From positions 62,001-126,000 of the IMG/VR virus record IMGVR_UViG_3300025133_000029: a stretch of DNA of 64,000 nucleotides, one strand, 5' to 3'. Of this stretch, positions 1-6,898 are shown piece by piece. The translations under genes and the position numbers were made by a program. Position 1 is the first letter of the stretch; each line of letters begins with the position of its first letter. The notes below the pieces were generated by a model. That model searched no databases. It saw only the letters and a list, made by a program, of their open reading frames with translations, and was not told the DNA's origin. This DNA is from a virus.

Positions 1-35
1 TTGATATAGATATTTTAAGGGACCGGGGAGAGAAT

Positions 36-1028
36 ATGAAAAAAATAGTATTGATTTGGGAGAGAAACTCTGAAGAAGACTTGGAGTATAATAGAGAAAT
101 AATTGAAGGAATACAGTTGTCCGGAGATATTTTAGGGGTGTCTGTGGACGTTTTTGAACTGAATCCTGTATATCGTTTTTATGGTAACGATATACCTGAT
201 TCCGCATATCCAAATGTCCCAGAATATGATGACATGGTTCTGGGGTTTTGGATTGGGTTTATACCAAAGCGAGAACATTATCAGAGTGTTTATGACTTTC
301 TAAAGTCCAGAAATGTTGTTCTTGTGAACACCCCAATCGAGCATCTGCGGGGGATAGAGTTTGATTTGGAGAGTTATAATTCTTTGGGATTTAGAACACC
401 TCTGAGTGTCGAGGTTCGCGATAAAGAAACGGGCCTAGATGCTGCGGAAAGAGATCTAGGTTTTCCTGTATTTGTCAAAGGAAGAGTGCAGTCCCTGAAG
501 CAGCGGGGTCCGAGTGCTTGTATAGCCTATGACAAAAAAGAGCTAGCGGATATTCTGGATGTGTATATAGAGGCAGGAATGCAAGCAGGTTTGTGCGATT
601 TGATTCGCGATGGATTGATTTTACGTCGTTATCATCCCTTGGTTTCAGGGAGAAAAACGGACTATGGTTTTCCACAGGGGCGAGAGTTTAGGGTCCTTGT
701 GTTCAAAGGAATGGTTGTTGGTAGAGGTTATTATTGGCGGAATTTAGATCCACCTCATTCTGAAATATCAGATGATGAGAAGAAACAAATTGATCGGCTG
801 GCGGAGATGGCTTATCAGGCTTTTGATATTTCTTATATGTCTGTAGACATTGCCCAAAAGGCGGGTAATATGGAGTGGATTCTTGTCGAAGTTGGTGATG
901 CTCAGTTCTCGGGGATAAACCATATTAATCCTCTGTGGTTGTGGCAGAATATTTTGAGGGCTCTTCTGGGAATATCGTGTGGAACGGTTATTCAAGAAAT
1001 ATCCTCGTTTGCCTCTATGACATTCTAG
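36..1028 (+). CDS. ATP-grasp domain protein
   Basis: Predicted ATP-dependent ligase of the ATP-grasp fold, 330 aa, the size of the single-unit ATP-grasp proteins common in large phages. Residues 1-110 form a variable pre-domain. The nucleotide-binding lobe carries FPVFVKGR (143-150, candidate ATP-contacting Lys) and GREFRVLVFKG (215-225). The metal-binding end carries SVDIAQ (269-274) and WILVEVGDAQFSG (281-293). Such enzymes join a carboxylate to an amine through an acyl-phosphate; the substrate cannot be read from sequence. The start follows a GGGGAG SD. It heads a plus-strand run that continues into the proline-rich and ThyX-like genes. The fold is seen with good confidence; substrate and pathway are unknown. 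Confidence 0.75.
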   Translation: MKKIVLIWERNSEEDLEYNREIIEGIQLSGDILGVSVDVFELNPVYRFYGNDIPDSAYPNVPEYDDMVLGFWIGFIPKREHYQSVYDFLKSRNVVLVNTPIEHLRGIEFDLESYNSLGFRTPLSVEVRDKETGLDAAERDLGFPVFVKGRVQSLKQRGPSACIAYDKKELADILDVYIEAGMQAGLCDLIRDGLILRRYHPLVSGRKTDYGFPQGREFRVLVFKGMVVGRGYYWRNLDPPHSEISDDEKKQIDRLAEMAYQAFDISYMSVDIAQKAGNMEWILVEVGDAQFSGINHINPLWLWQNILRALLGISCGTVIQEISSFASMTF

Positions 1029-1084
1029 TTTTTAGCAGGGTAGTACTCAGGCGAGGTTTTTTTTTAGAAGGAGTTCTAATTCTC

Positions 1085-1669
1085 TTGAGTAAATTGCCTA
1101 GTCCGCCGTTGCCGAATGTTCCTCCTCCGCAAAAAAAAGTGTCCCCTGGCATTGTCACAGAAGATCCCAGTAATCAAATAAACTTCTTTTCTCCCCCCCC
1201 TTCGGTTTCTTTGTCTCCACCCTCTTCGCCCCCTCCGGCTCCACCCTCTTCTCCTCCTCCACCACTTCGAGTAGTTCCGCAACCACCACTATCCAGTTCA
1301 GAGGTGGTGTTTTCTCCTCCTTCTCTTGAGGGAACGAATCTTGGCTTCATAAGTCCTACACAACCCATGCCAGTTGTTCCTTTACCAGAGTCTGTTTTAC
1401 AGGAGAGACGAAAGAAGGAGATAGAGGCAACTATAGGAAGAAAAAGAGGTCGGGCTAAGTTTGTTTCCCCACATGAGTTCAGGATGGTTTATCGGTATCC
1501 TGAAGGAAGTAGATTTTCTAAAGTTTCTCATTTACATGATAAGGATTGTCGTATACTTATAAAGCGAACAGCAGAAGATCCACAGTGTGAGTCAGGCAGG
1601 TGTTGGGTGGAGTTTAAAGATGGTCTTCATGTTTGTGTTCCACGAAGTCGCATTTTCACAAAAGAGTAA
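1085..1669 (+). CDS. Proline-rich N-terminus protein, unknown
   Basis: 194 aa from a TTG start placed 12 nt after an AAGGAG SD at 1068-1072; longer in-frame starts overlap the ATP-grasp gene and lack an SD. The first ~110 residues are low-complexity Pro/Ser (runs such as LPSPPLPNVPPP and SPPPAPPSSPPPP), probably disordered. The C-terminal ~75 residues are basic and folded-looking, with three cysteines (DKDCRIL, PQCESGRC). Two other genes here (3341 and 27381) also begin with a Pro-rich segment, so this looks like a local N-terminal extension type. Function not recognised. Confidence 0.7.
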   Translation: MSKLPSPPLPNVPPPQKKVSPGIVTEDPSNQINFFSPPPSVSLSPPSSPPPAPPSSPPPPLRVVPQPPLSSSEVVFSPPSLEGTNLGFISPTQPMPVVPLPESVLQERRKKEIEATIGRKRGRAKFVSPHEFRMVYRYPEGSRFSKVSHLHDKDCRILIKRTAEDPQCESGRCWVEFKDGLHVCVPRSRIFTKE

Positions 1670-1694
1670 AATACAGTGAGTGCAGGGAGTTATT

Positions 1695-3317
1695 ATGTCT
1701 TATATCTGTATTGTTGATGATTTGCCCCCAGAGATCATTTCAATGCTTCAGGCTTTCTATAGCCGTAGCCCAAAGTCTATTCGTATTCGCTTAGAGGAGT
1801 TGGGCTATATCCCCAATAGGGACGAATGGATTATAAGTGTATTATCGGAGTGGATTGGGGATTTATTGGGCAACGAAGGGAGAAACGAAGAAAACGCCAA
1901 AGATTTTGAGAGATTCGAGGGCATTATAGAAGAATTTCGGGGAGCAGATAAGAGGGGCATTCAAGAGAAGTTGGAGATGTTCTATGTGAATTATGGGCAC
2001 AAATCTATTGGCGATTGTGGGTATTTCACAATTTTCATAGAGGATGTATCGATACTGGCAGCGAAGGTTATTCAGGATAATCCTCTATACTCTGGACAGG
2101 AAGCTTCGACTCGGTATATGGACTTCTCTGTTAGTCGAGCGCATTCGAGTAACTTACATTGCAATCCTTATGGATCAAGGGAGTCGGGTCATGATGTTTG
2201 GCAGAGAGCGAATGATCTACTTGACGGTTGGTTCTCTTTATATACGGACACTGTGCTAGAGTTGGAAAAAGGTTTGTACAAGAACCTCGATCGTCCATCG
2301 GAGATCTCGGAAAGTAGGTGGGGACGGGCTATTAAGGCGCGATCTTTTGATATAGCAAGATCGTTATTGCCGATAGGCACGAGGACGAATTTATCTTGGA
2401 CTACAAACTTACGCCAAGCCGCTGATCATTGTGTCAGGATGTGGCAGCATCCATCTTCAGAGATTCAGTTTTTGGCTACACAAATCATGCAAACTATGCG
2501 GATAAAGTATCCTCATAGTTTTCGAAAAGATTGGATAGATCGTGTTCCCATGACAGGAGGACAGGAGCTATCATTTGAACAAAAAATGCAGATGAATTTC
2601 TGGAGAAGTTCTGATACCGATAAAATGATGTGGGGGAGTGAGGATTGTAAGGGATCCCCTGGTTCTCTCTTTCAAGTGGTAACTGGAGAAGGGTCTAGAA
2701 GTAAGTTACTGGGTTTTTCTTCTCTGTATGATATTAGTGGTGCAGAGAAGATGATAGAAACGATGGGATTAAGAAACAGAAATAGGTTTTTTGAAATCCC
2801 AAGAATATTTGATCGCTTTGGAAGCTTGTCGGCTCTTTTTGATTTAGATTTTGGATCCTTTAGAGATATACAGAGACACCGTCCTTGTTATCTCCCCATT
2901 CCTTTAGTTGAGAATGTCACATCGTTGCATTCTTGGTATTTAGAACAGATGGAAGGTTTGCTTTCTGGTGTGGTCTATGGCGAGTTTCGGGCGAGATGTG
3001 GGGAACTCCTGCAGGAAATACCAGAGCAGAAGCGTTTTGATGATGAAGACTTGGTTCGCCAAATGTATTTATCTCCATTGGGAGCATCTTCTGTCTCTCC
3101 ACTCGTTGCTTCTTTGAAAGGGTGGGTGTATATATCGGAGATTCGAACAACGAAGCATGTACATCCTACTTTGCGGGAAGTAGCTATTTTGATGTTTCGA
3201 TTTATTGAAAGATTACATCCAGATTTGGCAAGAGGGATGTTTTGTGATTTGTCGGATGATGAGATGTCTATTCGACGCGGAGATCAAGACATTTTTGAAA
3301 AAGGCACCGTTTTATAG
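1695..3317 (+). CDS. thyX: Double-length ThyX-like FAD-dependent thymidylate synthase
   Basis: 540 aa, about twice a usual ThyX subunit. ThyX makes dTMP from dUMP using FAD and methylenetetrahydrofolate. The N half has HKSIGD (102-107) and QEASTRYMDF (135-144), matching the His start and the S-x-R-Y end of the ThyX signature, but the RHR that should lie between them is missing. The C half has DIQRHRPC (RHR about 394-396) but no S-x-R-Y tail. Both halves keep the C-terminal ThyX pattern (WTTNLRQAADH; YISEIRTTKHVHPTLREVA). This suggests a fused duplication in which the halves carry complementary parts of one active site. Start: ATG 5 nt after GGGAG; an upstream in-frame GTG is poorly placed. 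dTMP synthase activity is inferred. Confidence 0.75.
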   Translation: MSYICIVDDLPPEIISMLQAFYSRSPKSIRIRLEELGYIPNRDEWIISVLSEWIGDLLGNEGRNEENAKDFERFEGIIEEFRGADKRGIQEKLEMFYVNYGHKSIGDCGYFTIFIEDVSILAAKVIQDNPLYSGQEASTRYMDFSVSRAHSSNLHCNPYGSRESGHDVWQRANDLLDGWFSLYTDTVLELEKGLYKNLDRPSEISESRWGRAIKARSFDIARSLLPIGTRTNLSWTTNLRQAADHCVRMWQHPSSEIQFLATQIMQTMRIKYPHSFRKDWIDRVPMTGGQELSFEQKMQMNFWRSSDTDKMMWGSEDCKGSPGSLFQVVTGEGSRSKLLGFSSLYDISGAEKMIETMGLRNRNRFFEIPRIFDRFGSLSALFDLDFGSFRDIQRHRPCYLPIPLVENVTSLHSWYLEQMEGLLSGVVYGEFRARCGELLQEIPEQKRFDDEDLVRQMYLSPLGASSVSPLVASLKGWVYISEIRTTKHVHPTLREVAILMFRFIERLHPDLARGMFCDLSDDEMSIRRGDQDIFEKGTVL

Positions 3318-3340
3318 TTTTTTATTAGAGGAGTGTTGTT

Positions 3341-3745
3341 ATGAGTAAGATAGGGGCGGTTCCCAATCCACTTTCTGTTCCAGTTCCATCGGTTCCCAAG
3401 AACATGATTAAAAGGAGGAGAGGGGAAGAAGAGACAGTGGTAAGTATAGATGGGAAGTTACTAAGCTCGAGTTTAATAAAAAATTCGACTGAATTGGTAA
3501 AGATTCGGATTGCTCTTGTTATGGATGAATATGGCAATTGGAGTGCTTCGGGGTGGAATCCGAAGGAGGGGGGCGAGGGTCCAGAGGCGATGCTGGACAT
3601 TGCGCATGATGGTGACTTTGTGGATCCGGATGGATATACGAATCGTGTTTTGTTCCCGTTTTGGGTTGAGGTTATGGTTCCTATCCCACAGCCCCGGGTT
3701 TTAGAGGGAGCTTCGATTATTCCGGCAAGGAGACCCACTGAGTAG
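3341..3745 (+). CDS. Small protein with Pro/Val-rich N-terminus, unknown
   Basis: 134 aa, start after an AGAGGAG SD, 23 nt downstream of the ThyX-like gene, so probably co-transcribed. The N-terminus (VPNPLSVPVPSVPKN) is proline-rich, followed by a basic patch (KRRRGEEE) and a mostly beta-strand body with a Gly/Glu loop. No family recognised. An antisense open frame of similar length covers the same bases but has no SD and opposes the operon, so the plus frame is preferred. Confidence 0.65.
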   Translation: MSKIGAVPNPLSVPVPSVPKNMIKRRRGEEETVVSIDGKLLSSSLIKNSTELVKIRIALVMDEYGNWSASGWNPKEGGEGPEAMLDIAHDGDFVDPDGYTNRVLFPFWVEVMVPIPQPRVLEGASIIPARRPTE

Positions 3746-3780
3746 TTTTTTTATATTTTTATAAATGAGGATTCAATAGA

Positions 3781-3954
3781 TTGAAGAAGAAAATATCTTG
3801 GATGTGGGACAATATGAAAAATGCTGCAACAGTGACGATACTATCTGGTATTTATGTTAAAAATATAGATGCAGATCAGCTTGGTGTGTTGTGTACGGTT
3901 TGGATTGTTTTTATTATTCTTAGTTTGATTTTCTCTACAAATAAGGACTCTTGA
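3781..3954 (+). CDS. Small single-span membrane protein
   Basis: 57 aa from a TTG start 10 nt after GAGG. The first half is polar and Lys-rich (KKKISWMWDNMKN); residues about 37-52 (LCTVWIVFIILSLIFS) form one hydrophobic segment, followed by a short polar tail. It ends 4 nt before the next start, which supports a real, coupled gene. Function unknown. Confidence 0.5.
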   Translation: MKKKISWMWDNMKNAATVTILSGIYVKNIDADQLGVLCTVWIVFIILSLIFSTNKDS

Positions 3955-3958
3955 AGAT

Positions 3959-4789
3959 ATGAGAAAAGTGGGTGTCTTTGTTGATGTTAATTTCTTGAAT
4001 AACTCTGGTGGTTTCGGCATGAATTATGATGTACTCCGAAACTTTGCAATACGCGACGGTGGAGTACTTTCTAATTTATTTGCCTATATGAATTATAACC
4101 AGTTCAGGGCGGAAGAAGAAGAGGCGTACCATCGTCGGCAGAGGGATTTTGAAGATCGTCTTCGTGATTTTGGTTTTACTGTTACTTCTCTTCTTTACAA
4201 TGAGGTTTTTTCTCGAACAGATGGGAATTCTTTTTTGCAGTCAACATCTGAAGTGCGAATGGCAATGGATGTTTTGGTAGCATCCGAATATCTAGATACT
4301 GTTGTTATTGTTTCTGGGAGCGATGTTTTCTATAGTCTCTTTTCGATTTTGCGTAATAAGGGATGTAGGGTTGAGGTTATTGGATTCAAAAATGTTTCGG
4401 AAGCAGTACGATGTGGAAGTGACTTTTTTATATCTGGGTATTTGATTCCGAATCTTCTTTCACCACATGATTCAGATGGTATCCGTGAGGATTCTCGTAG
4501 GAAGTGGGGTTTTCCCGGATTCAGGACTCGTGGTATTTGTTATTCTTTTAATCAAGAGAAGAAGTTTGGGTTTATTCGATTCTTACGATCGTTGGACAAA
4601 CTTTGGATTGTCGATGCTCGAAATCCCGAGTCTCCTTGGGGAACGGCATTTATTCATCTCACGGAGTTACCAAACTCAGTGAACTTCGAGGATTTGCCGA
4701 GTCGGGATAAAATTTTTGAGTTTACTTTATGGGAGTCAGACAAGGGATTTCAGTCAAAAGAAGTTGTGCAGGTCCACGAGTTTCGTTAA
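3959..4789 (+). CDS. NYN-domain predicted RNase fused to cold-shock-like domain
   Basis: 276 aa. Residues 1-160 match the NYN/LabA-type PIN-like nuclease pattern: VGVFVDVNFLN (Asp9), MAMDVLVA (Asp104) and VIVSGSDVF (119-122) give the expected acidic metal-binding centre. Residues 190-275 look like a cold-shock OB fold: RGICYSFNQEKKFGFI corresponds to the RNP1-type G-x-V-x-x-F-N-x-x-K-x-x-G-F-I motif, followed by a WGTAFIHL strand. The fusion suggests an RNA-cleaving or RNA-processing protein with its own nucleic-acid-binding module. It follows the small membrane protein by 4 nt and is closed by the palindromic terminator at 4811. RNase activity is inferred from family. Confidence 0.7.
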   Translation: MRKVGVFVDVNFLNNSGGFGMNYDVLRNFAIRDGGVLSNLFAYMNYNQFRAEEEEAYHRRQRDFEDRLRDFGFTVTSLLYNEVFSRTDGNSFLQSTSEVRMAMDVLVASEYLDTVVIVSGSDVFYSLFSILRNKGCRVEVIGFKNVSEAVRCGSDFFISGYLIPNLLSPHDSDGIREDSRRKWGFPGFRTRGICYSFNQEKKFGFIRFLRSLDKLWIVDARNPESPWGTAFIHLTELPNSVNFEDLPSRDKIFEFTLWESDKGFQSKEVVQVHEFR

Positions 4790-4810
4790 TTTTCAACATG
4801 TCCAAATACT

Positions 4811-4856
4811 AAAAAAAAGGGAAATCTTTAGAATCTAAAGATTTCCCTTTTTTTTT
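4811..4856 (+). terminator. 45-bp perfect palindrome / intrinsic terminator (palindrome copy 1)
   Basis: The 17-bp core (4825-4841, centre A) is extended by AAA/TTT, GGG/CCC and eight A/eight T into an uninterrupted 45-bp palindrome. On either strand it gives a GC-clamped hairpin followed by a T run, i.e. a bidirectional terminator, 21 nt after the NYN-CSD stop. Confidence 0.85.
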
Positions 4857-4895
4857 ATTTAATCGGGTTTTTATATTTTGTTTACGGGGTTACTA

Positions 4896-4934
4896 ATGGC
4901 AAAAACGAATAGGAAAGAGAGAAAGTTGAAATGA
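4896..4934 (+). CDS. Possible 12-aa leader peptide
   Basis: ATG to TGA encodes MAKTNRKERKLK, with the stop overlapping the nicotinamidase start as ATGA. A short basic leader with a 4-nt overlap would allow translational coupling. The SD (ACGGGG) is weak and the length is too small to prove coding. Confidence 0.3.
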   Translation: MAKTNRKERKLK

Positions 4935-5887
4935 AAATCCATGGCCTGATAATTGATCCTCAGATTTCCTTTTCTTGGCCCGGTCTGCAGGAACTCACGG
5001 GGAAGAATCCAGATGATATTCTTCCACCAGAAGTTCGACCCCATATGGGGGATATGTATGATCGTCTTTTGAATAGGGGTGAGTTATATGTGGACGGAGC
5101 CCATGAGGATATGCTGCGATTGGCAGCGATGTTGGATCGTTTGCGCGATAGGTTGGATGATGTTCATGTCACGCTCGATTCGCATCGGTTTGTGGATCAG
5201 GCGCATCCTTCTTGGTGGAGGCGTACTAGTGATGGATCCCCGCCCCCCCACTATACGATATTGGGGATAAATAACGATCGTGTCGTTCGGATGGATCCAC
5301 AGAGCGATGGATCGCTTGTTCCTACGGGAGATGAATTTACTACGCGCATCCCCTCTTTTATGTACAAAGGAGGGCCAACCAAGAAAGGGAGCAAAGGATA
5401 CCTGGAGGCGCTGGCGAGTAACGGTCGCTATCCCCATGTCGTGTGGCCAGTGCATTGTATGATCGGCACAATGGGCCACTTGGTTCACCCTGCGGTTATG
5501 GCAGCGCTACTGCGATGGGAAGAGCAGTTTTGTTCTGTGGACTATGTGACGAAAGGATCCAACCCACAGACGGAGCATTATTCTGGAGTGCAGGCAGAGG
5601 TTGTGGACCCCAGCGACCCCTCGACGCAGATCAATATGGAGTTGATACGGACTCTGGAAGAGGCCGATATTGTCTTTCTGGCGGGAGAAGCTCGATCCCA
5701 TTGCTTGGCAAACACGGCGAGAGATATTGTCGCAAAATTCTCAGATCCGAGCTATGTCAAGAAGCTCTATCTGATCGAAGATTGCACCTCTGATGTTCCG
5801 GGGTTTGAACATCTGGGCGAAAAGTTTGTTCAAGATATGGTGGGGTTGGGAATGAATGTTTCTAACTCATTAGATTTCTTGGCCTAG
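4931..5887 (+). CDS. Nicotinamidase-like cysteine hydrolase
   Basis: 318 aa isochorismatase-fold hydrolase, most like nicotinamidase (PncA), which deamidates nicotinamide to nicotinate for NAD salvage. The catalytic triad is visible: Asp9 in LIIDPQ, Lys208 in VTKGSNPQ, Cys258 in ARSHCLA. Metal ligands fit LDSHRFVDQAH (Asp83, His85, His92). VWPVHCMIGTMG resembles the P-x-H-C-x-x-G-T-x-G segment typical of nicotinamidases. It is longer than bacterial PncA (~210 aa) because of insertions around residues 20-70 and 100-165. It lies between the palindromic terminator and the first vWA gene. Activity is strongly suggested by motifs; its role in infection (NAD repletion) is inference. Confidence 0.8.
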   Translation: MKIHGLIIDPQISFSWPGLQELTGKNPDDILPPEVRPHMGDMYDRLLNRGELYVDGAHEDMLRLAAMLDRLRDRLDDVHVTLDSHRFVDQAHPSWWRRTSDGSPPPHYTILGINNDRVVRMDPQSDGSLVPTGDEFTTRIPSFMYKGGPTKKGSKGYLEALASNGRYPHVVWPVHCMIGTMGHLVHPAVMAALLRWEEQFCSVDYVTKGSNPQTEHYSGVQAEVVDPSDPSTQINMELIRTLEEADIVFLAGEARSHCLANTARDIVAKFSDPSYVKKLYLIEDCTSDVPGFEHLGEKFVQDMVGLGMNVSNSLDFLA

Positions 5888-5946
5888 ACATTGTTTGGGT
5901 CGATAAGTCTGAAGTAGTTCTTTTTACAAATATGGAGAGCGATTAA

Positions 5947-6687
5947 ATGCCTCGAATTACAGACGAGACAATGGAAGACCATCAGATGGGTGGTTCGAAC
6001 TATTCTTTTTCGGCGAAGAGGATAGACGACTTGGGAGCCTCAGAGTACACCCTCGCCTTTATCGCGGTGGACGTGACGGGATCGTTGCAAGGACAGGAAG
6101 CAAACCTCGAGAAGATGTTGAAGCTTTGTGTCGCGGCTTGCCGTAGAAACCCAAGAGCAGACAACATGATGCTTCGTGTTGTTTTGTTCTCCAGTCAGTT
6201 TCACGGGTATCTGGAGGAAATTCATGGTTTCCGACCTTTGCCCGAAATCAAGGAAGATGATTATACCGGGGTCATCGATTGCAGGGGGGGGACGCCACTG
6301 TACGAGGCGGCTTATACCAACCTGACCGCTTTGCAGCAATTCGCAAAAGATCTTTCGGACAACGACTTTTTTGTCAACGGCATCGGCTTTGTTTTGACCG
6401 ATGGCGAAGACAATATGTCCAAGGTCACTCGGACTATGGTGAAGGATTCGATCGGCGATCTGGTCAAGAGCGAGGATCTGGAGTCCTTTCGCCCAATCTT
6501 GATCGGCTTCGGGCAATCCACATGGCTGCGAAAATTTCAAAATGAAGCAGGCTTCGATCAGTTCGTCGATGCAGGGAGCGCGAGTGAGTCGACGTTGGCG
6601 AAGGTGGCAGACTTTGTGTCTCAGTCTTTGTCTTCTGCCTCGCAGTCTCTGGGAACTGGCGGTCCATCCGTTGCCCTGACTTTCTAG
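5947..6687 (+). CDS. vWA domain protein, TerY-like
   Basis: 246 aa, essentially one von Willebrand A domain. The MIDAS metal site is complete: DVTGS (42-46), Thr116 in RGGTPLYEA, and Asp152 in VLTDGED. The compact form resembles TerY of the vWA/PP2C/kinase (TerY-P) cassettes, where the vWA protein is thought to be a scaffold or phosphorylation target. The C-terminal ~25 residues are Ser/Gly-rich. A second vWA gene, a PP2C phosphatase and a kinase follow on the same strand. Base composition and codon use are visibly more GC-rich than the flanking genes, suggesting high expression. Start: ATG after GGAGAG. Confidence 0.8.
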   Translation: MPRITDETMEDHQMGGSNYSFSAKRIDDLGASEYTLAFIAVDVTGSLQGQEANLEKMLKLCVAACRRNPRADNMMLRVVLFSSQFHGYLEEIHGFRPLPEIKEDDYTGVIDCRGGTPLYEAAYTNLTALQQFAKDLSDNDFFVNGIGFVLTDGEDNMSKVTRTMVKDSIGDLVKSEDLESFRPILIGFGQSTWLRKFQNEAGFDQFVDAGSASESTLAKVADFVSQSLSSASQSLGTGGPSVALTF

Positions 6688-6702
6688 GGGCTTAGTTGAT
6701 AT

Positions 6703-6731
6703 GAGAAATCTTTAGACTCTAAAGATTTCTC
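6703..6731. repeat. Dispersed palindrome copy 2
   Basis: Perfect core at 6709-6725 (centre C), extended to 29 bp by AAA/TTT and GAG/CTC. It lies 15 nt after the first vWA stop. A separate terminator follows at 6740, so here the palindrome is not itself the terminator. Confidence 0.9.
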
Positions 6732-6739
6732 TGCTTGTT

Positions 6740-6776
6740 CGCGATTGTGGTGATTTCCGCAGTCGCGTTTTTTTTT
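6740..6776 (+). terminator. Intrinsic terminator after first vWA gene
   Basis: Eight-base stem CGCGATTG / CAGTCGCG (one G-T wobble), 12-nt loop that can pair further (GG/CC), then eight or more T. It separates the two vWA genes into distinct transcripts or makes their read-through conditional. Confidence 0.8.
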
Positions 6777-6898
6777 GGTTTTTTTACATGTCGTATGACA
6801 CAAAAAGACACACAAGTTGGCTAGTCTTTTTGGGAGTCGAGAAGGGTTTTGTTCTTTCTTGACTAGTGGCTCTTTTTCTAGATAGGAGAGAAAATCTG

